A DNA stretch of 64,000 bases from Psychrobacillus sp042885655 (GTDB lineage Bacteria; Bacillota; Bacilli; Bacillales_A; Planococcaceae): positions 186,001-250,000 of the forward strand of contig NZ_JBHVRO010000005.1 in NCBI RefSeq assembly GCF_042885655.1, in the 5' to 3' direction. The notes beneath the pieces were generated by a model. It worked only from the letters and a program-made list of their open reading frames with translations. It did not search any database and was not told the DNA's origin. The position numbers were made by a program, and so were the translations under genes. Below are positions 42,088 to 50,390 of the stretch, piece by piece (the stretch's first letter is position 1; every line of letters starts with the position of its first letter).

Positions 42088-42909
42088 TTATTCACTTCCT
42101 TTTTGACTTTTCCACTTGGTAAAAAATGTACTTATGTTATCCTCGGAAAATGAAGGAACAGGCTTTTGCCACTTTGTCACTTTTGAACCGTTCACACCAA
42201 ATATTTCACCAGTTAAATCTTCATCTTGCTGCGCTAGTAATGTAACGACAAAACGAGCTATATCATCTGCCTCTCCCACTTTCCAAAATTCCGGAAATGG
42301 CTCGTTTTTACTTTCATATTTCTTTTCCACATGTTCTATTACAGGTCTGGTCATATCCGTTAAAGCAGCAGGTGAAATAGCATTCACCCTTATATGATTG
42401 CGTTTTAGTTCAGCCGCAAGCGTCCACATCATACCGAGCAATCCAGCTTTTGCTGCACTATAATTTACTTGCCCAATAGAGCCCATTAAACCGGCTGTAG
42501 ATGTCATTAAAAGTATGTCACCACCACTTTTTTGCATATGTGGAACTACTCGTTGGATGCTATAAAAGGCACCATTCAAATGTACATTTATTACAGACTG
42601 CCATTCTTCATCCGTCATACGTATACATTTTTGATCATGTAAATTACCAGCGTTAGGAATTAGTACATCTATACGACCATATCGAGCCATGACTGCTTCA
42701 ATCATTGCAGTGATTGCGTCAGGTTCTGCGACATCAGCAAGATATCCCATAGCCTCCCCGCCAGCGTGATGAATTTCTTGAACCACTTCATCGATTAATT
42801 TTTGCTTAGTGCCATTTACTACGACTTCATAGTTAGTTTTCGCAAGATGAATGGCGATGCTACGCCCAATGCCCCTAGTAGAACCTGTAATGATCGCTAC
42901 TTTTTTCAT
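42088..42909 (-). CDS. SDR oxidoreductase, 3-hydroxyacyl-CoA dehydrogenase-like
   Basis: 273 residues, classical SDR: TGSTRGIG nucleotide loop, NAG, catalytic Ser in MTSTAG and YSAAK (Tyr/Lys). The C-terminal half (ALTDMTRPVIEHVEKKY, then GEIFGVNGSKVTKWQKP) resembles the (R)-3-hydroxyacyl-CoA dehydrogenase part of multifunctional beta-oxidation enzymes of the MFE-2 type more than FabG. With the two hotdog proteins and the thiolase upstream, it probably interconverts 3-hydroxyacyl- and 3-ketoacyl-CoA (inference). Overlaps the hydratase gene by 4 bp. Confidence 0.82.
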   Translation of the reverse strand: MKKVAIITGSTRGIGRSIAIHLAKTNYEVVVNGTKQKLIDEVVQEIHHAGGEAMGYLADVAEPDAITAMIEAVMARYGRIDVLIPNAGNLHDQKCIRMTDEEWQSVINVHLNGAFYSIQRVVPHMQKSGGDILLMTSTAGLMGSIGQVNYSAAKAGLLGMMWTLAAELKRNHIRVNAISPAALTDMTRPVIEHVEKKYESKNEPFPEFWKVGEADDIARFVVTLLAQQDEDLTGEIFGVNGSKVTKWQKPVPSFSEDNISTFFTKWKSQKGSE

Positions 42910-43250
42910 TGCTCCAACTCCTTTACTGAAAAAGATCCCGAAGCAATTACGTCACCTGTTTCTGCTGTAACGGTCACCTCAATATTACAGTCACTGGACT
43001 TAAAATCAAAAATCGCGAAAGTATCCACTAAAAGTGGCTTTTGAAATTTCATATCATATTCTGTAATCCATTGCTTTGGATGATCTGCTAAATAAAGTGA
43101 TTGTGCTAGTCCCATGATATACATGCCATGTGCGATAGGGCGCTTGTATCCAGCCCTTGTTGCAGCTTCATTGTCTATATGAATGGCAGCCGAATCTTTG
43201 GAAACAACTGCATATCGCTGGATAGCTTCAGCAGTAACGTATTTATTCAT
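42906..43250 (-). CDS. MaoC-type (R)-enoyl-CoA hydratase, catalytic half
   Basis: 114 residues from ATG 43250, 6 nt after TAGGTG; a GTG three codons earlier is possible. YAVVSKDSAAIHIDNEAA near 16-33 is the hydratase-2 motif with the catalytic Asp and His. The fold is a single hotdog. Such short MaoC proteins usually pair with a second hotdog subunit, here the gene just upstream. It hydrates or dehydrates enoyl/(R)-3-hydroxyacyl thioesters. Confidence 0.82.
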   Translation of the reverse strand: MNKYVTAEAIQRYAVVSKDSAAIHIDNEAATRAGYKRPIAHGMYIMGLAQSLYLADHPKQWITEYDMKFQKPLLVDTFAIFDFKSSDCNIEVTVTAETGDVIASGSFSVKELEQ

Positions 43251-43626
43251 ATTGTTCACCTACTTGGATTAATACGGTCTGCGCTGCGACAATAAGGTTC
43301 CCTTCACATTTACACTCTAGCTTATGTGTAAAAAAAGTAAGCATGCCCTGCTTTCCTTCCTTTTTATCTACCTTCATTAAGGTTAATTCGCAATCTAATG
43401 TCATTCCTGCGATAACGGGAGACTTGTATGAGAATTGCTGAGTCCCATGAATCAATGGTGCATCATTCTTTAGCCAAGGAATGTCGAATGCTTGCCAAAA
43501 AATAATGGGCATTGTCACCGGTGCAATCAATTTGCCATGGATGGTTTGCAAAGGAGACTCGATGCTTTGAGCATAGCGAGAAATCCACTCATCGGTCACG
43601 TAAAGCTGTTCATGTAGACTATTCAT
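43243..43626 (-). CDS. MaoC-like dehydratase N-terminal-type subunit
   Basis: 127 residues, hotdog fold of the FAS1/MaoC_dehydrat_N type: LIAPVTMPIIFWQAFD, LIHGTQQFSYKSPVIAGM. It lacks the D-x4-H hydratase pair, so it is the structural partner of the next gene, as in split two-subunit hydratases. Both ends overlap neighbours (4 bp with the thiolase, 8 bp with the hydratase), so all are translated in a coupled chain. Confidence 0.75.
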   Translation of the reverse strand: MNSLHEQLYVTDEWISRYAQSIESPLQTIHGKLIAPVTMPIIFWQAFDIPWLKNDAPLIHGTQQFSYKSPVIAGMTLDCELTLMKVDKKEGKQGMLTFFTHKLECKCEGNLIVAAQTVLIQVGEQYE

Positions 43627-44774
43627 TCGACTGACTCCACTAGCGTTGCGAGACCTATACCTCCGCCAATACCCAGTGTAGCAATGCCCTTTTTGTATGG
43701 ATTATGTAGCATTTCTGCACATAGACGCGTCATTAACATTGCACCAGATGCGCCAAATGGATGCCCAATTGCCAGTGCACCGCCACCGCGATTCACCTTA
43801 TCTAGCGGAATTTGAAGTTCCTTTAGTGAAGCTAACACTTGTGAAGCAAATGCTTCATTAAACTCCACCACATCGATATTATCTATAGTCAGTTTCTGAC
43901 GCTTTAGCACCTTTTGTACAGCGGGAATAGGACCGATGCCTAAATAATTTGGATCTACCCCTGCTGCCTGAGCATCTACTATTCGCAAAATAGGCATAAG
44001 GTTTAGCTCACGGCATTTTTCAAGTGACATCATTAATACAAGCGCAGCACCATCATTGAGTGGACATGCATTCCCAGCAGTGACGGTACCATGTTCCTGA
44101 AAAACAGGCGGAAGTTTTGACAACTTTTCTAAACTCGTATTAGACCTTGGGCATTCATCTTCTGTAATCCAATCTCCCTTAACCTGAAGAGGCACAATCT
44201 CTTGATCAAACCGTCCAGTTAGCTGGGAGTGAATGGCTTTTTGATGGCTTTCCAAGGAAAATCGATCCTGTTCTTCTCTTGATATAGCATATTTTTTTGC
44301 GACATTCTCAGCGGCAATACCCATATCTGGATCACCATAACTGTTTGGGGTGAAATGAGCACGCGTATATAATTCTGGGACACCCATTAGTGTTTGCGGC
44401 TTAGCCATTTTCCAAGGTGCTCGACTTGTACTTTCGACCCCACCAGCTAAATAAACCTCACCTGCTCCACTTTGAATTAATCTTGCTGCAATATTGATCG
44501 CTTCTAAACCAGATCCACATTGCCGATCGATCGTAACACCTGGAACCGTGACAGGAAGACCTGCTTCCAGCGCAGAAACTCGTGCAATATTGCCTCCTGG
44601 ACCAACTACATTACCAATAATTACATCATCAATTATGTCTTTTGGTAAATTTACTTCTGCCACAATATGCTTAATGAGTGGTGCTAGTAATTTCTCCGGT
44701 TCAAGTGTGCTTAATTTGCCGCCGATCTTTCCTATTGGCGTGCGTTTAGCTAAGACAATCACAGCCTCTGTCAT
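43623..44774 (-). CDS. thiolase-family protein lacking the second catalytic Cys
   Basis: 383 residues, a thiolase by length and motifs: nucleophile C86 in DRQCGSGLEA, NEAFASQ, and H338 in GGGALAIGHPFGASG. The C-terminal motif that normally reads CxGGG (general-base Cys) is LGIGGG here, so G368 replaces Cys. That loss should change or slow the Claisen step. The gene occupies the place of B. subtilis yhfS in a yhfUTS-like order (bioY, ligase, thiolase), a locus known to belong to the BirA regulon. Its true reaction is open. Confidence 0.85.
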   Translation of the reverse strand: MTEAVIVLAKRTPIGKIGGKLSTLEPEKLLAPLIKHIVAEVNLPKDIIDDVIIGNVVGPGGNIARVSALEAGLPVTVPGVTIDRQCGSGLEAINIAARLIQSGAGEVYLAGGVESTSRAPWKMAKPQTLMGVPELYTRAHFTPNSYGDPDMGIAAENVAKKYAISREEQDRFSLESHQKAIHSQLTGRFDQEIVPLQVKGDWITEDECPRSNTSLEKLSKLPPVFQEHGTVTAGNACPLNDGAALVLMMSLEKCRELNLMPILRIVDAQAAGVDPNYLGIGPIPAVQKVLKRQKLTIDNIDVVEFNEAFASQVLASLKELQIPLDKVNRGGGALAIGHPFGASGAMLMTRLCAEMLHNPYKKGIATLGIGGGIGLATLVESVE

Positions 44775-46252
44775 ACTTTCACCTTCTCCACATAATCTTT
44801 CATCGCTTTGCGTGCCAACTTCCCATTACCCGTATAGATAAAGTTATCCACCGTTATGAGTTGCTTAGGAGCTTTGTAGCTAGCTAAATACTGATGACAA
44901 TAATCCTTTACTTCTTTTATTGTTAAACGTTGTCGTCCATTCCACTTCACGATTGCTGTTACCTGTTCTCCCCAATATGCATCGGGAACCCCAAGAACCA
45001 TCACTTCTTGTATAGCTGGAAGCTGAAGGAGTACAGATTCTACTTCTTCTGGGAAAATGTTAAGACCACCAGATACAAGCATATTTTTCGCTCGACCCGC
45101 CAAATACAAATAACCATCCCCGTCCATATACATATAATCTCCAAGAATGAGCCAACCATCTCGGAAAGCAGCCATCGTTTCCTTTGGCAAATGATGATAG
45201 CCTAAAAACATCATGTCACTTCGAACGTAAAGCTGTCCAATTATTCCAGTCGGTACTTCCTGAAAATGTTCATCGCGAATGGATACCTGAACACCTGAAA
45301 AGGGTTTGCCTACGGAATTGGATTTGTTTTCTTCGTAGACATCCAAATAACTGATATAACTCGCTTCAGATGAGCCGTAAAATTCATATAAATTCGCCTC
45401 TCCAAATATCTCCTTGGCTCTTTTCTTCGATTCCTTCGACCATTTGGCACCGGAGCTGATTAACGCTTGAATTTGCGTTTGCCCCGGGACAGCCTGTTGC
45501 ATCATCGACTCAATCATCGTTGGCACGACAAACAAAATGGCATTTGGATTCTGTTTGCAAAGCATTAATACCTCTGTTGCATTAAATTTATGTGTTATAT
45601 GAAAAGTAGCACCAAAATACAAGCTCTGCATTAAGGCAAATAACGACAAGGACTGAACGAACGGACCTGGCGCTAATATATGTTCCATAATGTCAAATTG
45701 GAATGCCTCATTCGTCGCTTCAAAGCTTTTAATCCACGACGAATGTGTACGCATATACCCCTTTGGTATCCCTGTTGTTCCTGAGGTGAAGCCGAGAAAT
45801 AGTAATTCGTTCGTATCATCCATTTCAGCTATAGGTATTAAACTAGCTAGCCAGTTGTCATAGGAGTCTGTTTCCTCCGTCGAAAAGGTCAGCGTTTGAA
45901 TCTCACTATCCTGCAAAGTTAGATTTGTTGCGAATGCAGGCTCTGCAAAAATCATTTTTGGTTGACATTGCTGCAAAATGGCGGTCACTTCATTTGTGCT
46001 CCATTTTGGATCTAGAGGAATGGGAATACATCCAGCATAAATAGCACCCAAAAAAACCTCTACAAATTCCATGCGATTCGTTGATAATATAGCAATTTTT
46101 TCATGCACACAGCCATTTTGTTGCAAACCATGCGCAATTTTTTTCATTGCCATTACTAAATCCGAATAGGTACGAGAATCTCGGCCATCTGTTAGGGCAA
46201 TTTTGTTTGGTTGCTCTGTTGCATAACGTAGTATTGGTTCTGCTAGATTCAT
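44771..46252 (-). CDS. acyl-CoA ligase (AMP-binding), YhfT-like
   Basis: 493 residues. The P-loop-like FTSGTTGIPKG lies at about 152-162, YEFYGSSEA is the A5 block, and the YLAGRAKNMLVSGGLNIFPEE region holds A7/A8, with a final Lys in NGKLARK (A10). It activates a carboxylic acid to its CoA ester. Position after bioY matches B. subtilis yhfT. A dicarboxylate such as pimelate or a longer precursor is an attractive but unproven substrate. Overlaps the thiolase gene by 4 bp. Confidence 0.87.
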   Translation of the reverse strand: MNLAEPILRYATEQPNKIALTDGRDSRTYSDLVMAMKKIAHGLQQNGCVHEKIAILSTNRMEFVEVFLGAIYAGCIPIPLDPKWSTNEVTAILQQCQPKMIFAEPAFATNLTLQDSEIQTLTFSTEETDSYDNWLASLIPIAEMDDTNELLFLGFTSGTTGIPKGYMRTHSSWIKSFEATNEAFQFDIMEHILAPGPFVQSLSLFALMQSLYFGATFHITHKFNATEVLMLCKQNPNAILFVVPTMIESMMQQAVPGQTQIQALISSGAKWSKESKKRAKEIFGEANLYEFYGSSEASYISYLDVYEENKSNSVGKPFSGVQVSIRDEHFQEVPTGIIGQLYVRSDMMFLGYHHLPKETMAAFRDGWLILGDYMYMDGDGYLYLAGRAKNMLVSGGLNIFPEEVESVLLQLPAIQEVMVLGVPDAYWGEQVTAIVKWNGRQRLTIKEVKDYCHQYLASYKAPKQLITVDNFIYTGNGKLARKAMKDYVEKVKV

Positions 46253-46286
46253 CTTTTCCTCACACCTATTTCATCATTTCCGTATA

Positions 46287-46838
46287 TTAGTTGTTCAATT
46301 TTTGTTCAATCGGACTAACAGCTTTTAGTTGTATAGCAATAACAGCTACGATAATCGCTTTGATTAAATCTCCTGGTAAAAATGCAGTAGCACCGACAAG
46401 CCCAGCCCATACAGATGTATGCGTGATCATAGCCATTACTGGTGCACCAATTAAACTAACAAGTACAACACCAAAAATAAAGTTAATAACGATCACTTTC
46501 CACACTTTTAACGATAACCATACTTTTTCTATAGCAAATCCGATACAAAATGCGGCAATTGGCCAGCTTAAAATGTATCCTGCGGATGGCCCTACTAACA
46601 CTGAAAGACCACCACGTCCTCCTGATAATAAAGGTAAACCTAAAGCAACTAATACGATAAATAATACTAAGCTAATTGCACCTGTTTTCTTTCCTAAAAA
46701 GCATCCAGCTAACATGACGCCTAGTGTTTGTGCTGTTATTGGAACCGGGATAAAGCCCAGTGGAATTGGCGGAATCATGCCCAATACTCCTATTAATGCA
46801 GCGAATAATGCGGCAAATACCATCTCTTTTGTTGTCAT
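46287..46838 (-). CDS. bioY: BioY biotin transporter (second copy, BirA-operator controlled)
   Basis: 183 residues, six TM helices, with PVPITAQTLGVMLAG and GPSAGYILSW, the BioY marks. First gene of the ligase-thiolase-hydratase-SDR-ECF operon. A BirA-type operator lies 95-127 bp upstream. With its own ecfA1, ecfA2 and ecfT downstream, it can form a complete high-affinity biotin importer. Corresponds in position to B. subtilis yhfU. Confidence 0.92.
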   Translation of the reverse strand: MTTKEMVFAALFAALIGVLGMIPPIPLGFIPVPITAQTLGVMLAGCFLGKKTGAISLVLFIVLVALGLPLLSGGRGGLSVLVGPSAGYILSWPIAAFCIGFAIEKVWLSLKVWKVIVINFIFGVVLVSLIGAPVMAMITHTSVWAGLVGATAFLPGDLIKAIIVAVIAIQLKAVSPIEQKLNN

Positions 46839-46932
46839 CTTATATTTCTCCTGTCGTTATGTAAGATTATGAAAAATTTCTACTAGAAGTCGACATCTAT
46901 GTATTAGATTTATCATAGCTTGCAATTTTATT

Positions 46933-46965
46933 TGTGTAAACACTTTTTTATTTTTGGTTAACACA
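46933..46965. promoter_or_regulatory. BirA (biotin repressor) operator
   Basis: TGTGTAAAC, 15-bp spacer, GTTAACACA: inverted arms with one mismatch, matching the BirA site form (TGTNAAC-N15-GTTNACA). It lies between bioY and the divergent AlbA_2 pseudogene. Biotinyl-AMP-bound BirA would repress the operon when biotin is sufficient. Confidence 0.88.
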
Positions 46966-47019
46966 TTTTTGTTTAATTAATCGATTATAGGTAGTTATAT
47001 CAAAAAAGAGGTGAATAAT

Positions 47020-47605
47020 ATGCAGCCAGAAAGCTCTACGCTTGAACTGAAGCAGGAAATTACTGAAGGATTAAAAAAAGAAATCATCGAATTTGCCAAT
47101 ACGAATGGCGGAGAGGCATTAATTGGAATTTATGATGAAACAGTAGTTGGTTTAGAGAACGCAGACAAAGATTTAGAAATCATTAGTAGCATTCTTAGGG
47201 ACAGTATTAGACCCGATATTCTTGTGCACACATCTGCGAAAAAAGAGTCTATTGAAGATAAAGAAATCATAAAAATCGATATCACACGTAGATCAAGAAG
47301 TCCATATCACATTGCAAGTAAAGGAATGAAACCATCCGGCGTATTTATACGGCACGTCCGCTAGCTCTGCATCGGACGAAGCTATTCGTCAAATGATAAT
47401 TGAATCAGATGATACTCATTACGAAAACTTGAGATGTATCAATCAATCACTAACTTTCAATGAAACAACCTCCTTATTTACGACCGAGGGAATTTCTTTT
47501 GAAAGAATGCAGCCAAGGACATTAGGAATTATTAATGCGGAAGATTATTTTACTAATTTAGGATATCTATTATCTGATCAATGTGAGCATTCTATAAAAT
47601 GCACT
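47020..47605 (+). pseudogene. AlbA_2-domain (Schlafen-like) ATP-binding protein gene, frameshifted and 3'-truncated
   Basis: Starts at ATG 47020 after AGAGGTG. ESSTLELKQEITEG, EFANTNGGEALIGI and the RSRSPYHIASKGMKPSGVFIR strand are the AlbA_2 domain. The family then continues RGTSS.S.DEAIRQMI; here the frame breaks after VFIRH and that sequence follows in another frame (GTSASSASDEAIRQMIIESDD), then runs to LGYLLSDQCEHSIKC and stops matching near 47605. Intact members are near 480 residues, so more than half is gone. Confidence 0.85.
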
Positions 47606-47710
47606 CGCTATAAACGCTTCTTTATAATCTTCTTCGGACTTGCTTTCTATTTTAACTTGATCGACCAACCAAAATGCTCGCTCATTTTTAATCAGATTAA
47701 ACAGTTCCAT
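47570..47710 (-). CDS. truncated 46-codon ORF fused antisense to the AlbA_2 remnant
   Basis: Begins at ATG 47710 after a perfect AAGGAGGGG (spacing 6) and reads MELFNLIKNERAFWLVDQV...YKEAFIASAF, a natural-looking N-terminus. Beyond about 47605 it continues only antisense through AlbA_2 sequence and stops. It looks like the 5' end of a gene whose remainder was lost when DNA was deleted between two converging genes. It lies downstream of the TetR gene. Not recognised. Confidence 0.45.
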   Translation of the reverse strand: MELFNLIKNERAFWLVDQVKIESKSEEDYKEAFIASAFYRMLTLIR

Positions 47711-47788
47711 TCATACCCCTCCTTATCTTCATTACGGTGCCATATTCTCATTGAATTCTAAATTATTCCAAGGGCCGTAAACCAAATA

Positions 47789-48391
47789 CTATTTCCCTAC
47801 ATACTTAAATGAATAAATATGTGTTTTTGATAAGTCAATCACCTCTTGGATAAATTCCTCCTGGGATGTATGGAAGTCGTTTGAAATCCAATGGATGATA
47901 AGTCCGTAAAAACCATAAGATGTATAACGTTTAAAATAATCCATATTGACGGGTATATCATTAATCGTTTTGAAGATAAATTGTTCATTGTAAATTTTGG
48001 TGATCGTCAATGGTAATTGCGTATGTAAACCCGGTAATGTGTCTTCATATTTAATAAGTTCAAAAAACTGGCGATGTTCATAAATATAAGTCACAAGATT
48101 AAAGGAGGGAATATTCAACTTCGTCGTATATACTTTTTGTCCACGAACATATGGCTTCCCAACTGAATCTTCCAGACCTTGAAGTATTGAATTAAGTAAA
48201 TCATCCGCTAATTCTATTTTATCTTGGAAATGCAAATAAAAAGTACTACGATTGTATGCAGCTCGATCCACAATATCTTTCACCGAGACAGCATGATAGC
48301 CTTTTTCTTTTATCAGTTCGATAAAGGCTTGTTTTAAATGTTCTCTTGTCCGATTTTGTCGTTGTGAAAGTTCATATTGTTCATTGCTCAT
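47789..48391 (-). CDS. TetR/AcrR-family regulator
   Basis: 200 residues. The N-terminal HTH (about 12-60: REHLKQAFIELIKEKGYHAV, KDIVDRAAYNRSTFYLHF) is standard TetR; the C-terminal ligand domain has the YTSYGFYGLIIHWI helix of the TetR_C_7-like group. Divergent from an SDR gene 198 bp away, with two related dyads between, so it probably controls that gene and itself. Confidence 0.88.
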   Translation of the reverse strand: MSNEQYELSQRQNRTREHLKQAFIELIKEKGYHAVSVKDIVDRAAYNRSTFYLHFQDKIELADDLLNSILQGLEDSVGKPYVRGQKVYTTKLNIPSFNLVTYIYEHRQFFELIKYEDTLPGLHTQLPLTITKIYNEQFIFKTINDIPVNMDYFKRYTSYGFYGLIIHWISNDFHTSQEEFIQEVIDLSKTHIYSFKYVGK

Positions 48392-48428
48392 GAATTAACC
48401 TCCTGAAAATAGACGAATCCATTCGGAA

Positions 48429-48445
48429 TGTCTACTAGTTAGACA
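48429..48445. promoter_or_regulatory. putative TetR operator 1
   Basis: TGTCTACTAGTTAGACA: TGTCTA and TAGACA arms around a 5-bp centre, 38 bp ahead of the TetR start. Its reverse complement shares GTCTAACTAGT with the second site. Confidence 0.6.
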
Positions 48446-48507
48446 CTTAATGATTTACTAATGATTGTTTAGTGAGAGTAAAGGGTTAAAATGAAATTGT
48501 AAGGAAA

Positions 48508-48525
48508 TAGTCCAACTAGTCACTA
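48508..48525. promoter_or_regulatory. putative TetR operator 2
   Basis: TAGTCCAACTAGTCACTA, an imperfect dyad sharing GTCYAACTAGT with operator 1, 65 bp ahead of the SDR start. Confidence 0.5.
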
Positions 48526-48589
48526 TATTTATCAATTATAACAAACATACAATTGCACTCGTGCAACATTAATTATGGAGGGGATTCAC

Positions 48590-49327
48590 ATGGGTAAATT
48601 ACAAGACAAAGTAGCGGTCATCACAGGCGGTGCATCAGGTATTGGTGCAGCAACAGCAAGACTTTTCGTTTCAGAGGGTGCAAAAGTTGTACTAGTAGAT
48701 TTAAATGAAGAAAAAGGAAAAGCTTTTGAAGCAGAACTAAAAGCAAACAACGCCGATGCAATTTTTGTGAAAGCAAATATTACAAGTGAAGAAGACGTAC
48801 AAGCTATTTTTAAACAAACAATTGAAGCTTTCGGTAAAGTAGACATCGTTTTCAACAATGCAGGAATTGGTCGTGTACATCCATCACATACGCTAGAATA
48901 TGCTGAATGGCGCAACACGGTAAATGTTGACTTAGACGGCGTATTTTTAGTCGCACGCGAAGCAATTCGTGAAATGCTAAAATTGGGTGGCGGCTCGATT
49001 GTCAACACTGCCTCTATGTATGGCTGGGTTGGCTCACCTGGCTCAGCAGCTTACAATGCAGCAAAAGGTGGCGTTATTAACTTAACACGCTCACTTGCAC
49101 TGGAATATGCAGAGCAAAATATTCGTGTAAACTCATTATGCCCAGGCTTCATCGACACACCGATTATTCCCGAAGAAAGCAAACAAGTGTTAGCAACGAT
49201 GACACCGATGAAGCGTCTTGGTCAAGCAGAAGAAATGGCAAAAGCTGTACTATTCATGGCTTCTGATGATTCTTCATTCATGACAGGTAATAGCTTAACA
49301 GTTGATGGTGGATATACAGCTCAATAA
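48590..49327 (+). CDS. classical SDR dehydrogenase
   Basis: 245 residues from ATG 48590, after GGAGGGG; a start at 48575 would use the ribosome site as coding. TGGASGIG nucleotide loop, DLNEEKG acidic pocket (NAD preference), NNAG, Ser in NTASMYG, YNAAK and the LCPGFIDTP stretch. The close is similar to glucose/3-oxoacyl-type SDRs, VDGGYTAQ. Substrate unknown; probably regulated by the divergent TetR gene. Confidence 0.85.
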   Translation: MGKLQDKVAVITGGASGIGAATARLFVSEGAKVVLVDLNEEKGKAFEAELKANNADAIFVKANITSEEDVQAIFKQTIEAFGKVDIVFNNAGIGRVHPSHTLEYAEWRNTVNVDLDGVFLVAREAIREMLKLGGGSIVNTASMYGWVGSPGSAAYNAAKGGVINLTRSLALEYAEQNIRVNSLCPGFIDTPIIPEESKQVLATMTPMKRLGQAEEMAKAVLFMASDDSSFMTGNSLTVDGGYTAQ

Positions 49328-49342
49328 TAGATCATTGCATAG

Positions 49343-49378
49343 AAAAAACCAGACAGATTAAACTTTGTCTGGTTTTTT
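49343..49378 (+). terminator. terminator after the SDR gene
   Basis: AAAAAACCAGACA pairs with TGTCTGGTTTTTT across 10 nt. Confidence 0.93.
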
Positions 49379-49487
49379 ATTATAATTACTTCATTTTTCA
49401 ACTTTCCCATTGAAAAAGAAAAGTGTAGATTTCAATAAGATCCCCAAGAAAAATAACATATTCTTCTTGGTATTTCCCTATGTTTTA

Positions 49488-50315
49488 TTAAACCTCTGCT
49501 TGTACTTCTTCCACAGTAGCTTCTACTTCAGCACGAGTCATTTTTTCTTTTCCGCTCTTCAATGCTTTTAATGTTTTGTGTGCAAGTGCGAGTGGTAGCT
49601 TGCAAAATAATACGATATTTTTTCGATGAATACTCTTGATGTATTCGTCTGCTTTAGCTAAATTGCCTTCCGCATAGTGGAACATATCTTCACGTGTCCA
49701 TCCTTCTGGAAAGAACTGCACGCCACGTTCGCTATCTTCGTCTTTATTACGCAAAATATTTACCGCTTGAAGACCTCTTCCGTAAGCAATTGCAAGGTCC
49801 CGATCTGTGTCAATGTCTGCACTCCACTTCCATAAGTCAGAAAGCATTACGCCCACAAGACCTGCTACATAATAGGTATACTCATCCAGATCTTCTTTCG
49901 TTTTCACTTGCCAGTTTTTCTCTACCCATTTGGCCATTCCTTCTGCCATTTCACTTGTAGATTCTTTCACTTTCTCTACTAAATCGGTCGGACAAATGGC
50001 AAGCCAATCTCCCAATCTCAATGAAACTTCTGGTAGTATTTCTTTGAATGGCTCTACTAATTGTTCATATTCTTTTGTATCAAATTCGGTAGTTAAAAGC
50101 ATTTTGCTAGTCGCAAGAAGTAACCGTTGTTTCTCTTGTGATCCTAATGCTTCATGATCCTCTATTTCATCTATTGCACGCATGCATAAATAAGCAGAAG
50201 CAACCGCCTTTTTTAGTTTCGGTTCTAAAAAAGTGATTGGAATATAAAACGTTCTACTTGTTTTTTTTAGCATATCCATTGCTTCTTTTTGTAAAGCTGC
50301 TACTTCACGCACCAT
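49488..50315 (-). CDS. squalene/phytoene synthase-family protein with altered second Asp motif
   Basis: 275 residues, all-helical. FYIPITFLEPKLKKAVASAY and CMRAIDEIEDHE hold the first Asp-rich motif (DEIED). The second motif region QAVNILRNKDEDSERGVQFFP has Asn where active synthases read NILRD, leaving only DED. The fold joins two prenyl diphosphates head to head in true synthases. Some Bacillus relatives (YisP) act instead as farnesyl-diphosphate phosphatases, so a changed activity is possible. Monocistronic; no carotenoid genes nearby. Confidence 0.8.
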   Translation of the reverse strand: MVREVAALQKEAMDMLKKTSRTFYIPITFLEPKLKKAVASAYLCMRAIDEIEDHEALGSQEKQRLLLATSKMLLTTEFDTKEYEQLVEPFKEILPEVSLRLGDWLAICPTDLVEKVKESTSEMAEGMAKWVEKNWQVKTKEDLDEYTYYVAGLVGVMLSDLWKWSADIDTDRDLAIAYGRGLQAVNILRNKDEDSERGVQFFPEGWTREDMFHYAEGNLAKADEYIKSIHRKNIVLFCKLPLALAHKTLKALKSGKEKMTRAEVEATVEEVQAEV

Positions 50316-50390
50316 TAGTCCTCCATTTCACACTCAAATACTCTATATACTATTGTATCGGATTTTCGTGAAAAGACAAAACGACTACCC

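Noticed and set aside
47393..47761. 122-codon frame as a separate gene
   Set aside because: Its first 70 codons are the shifted continuation of the AlbA_2 gene and the rest is antisense to another gene start.
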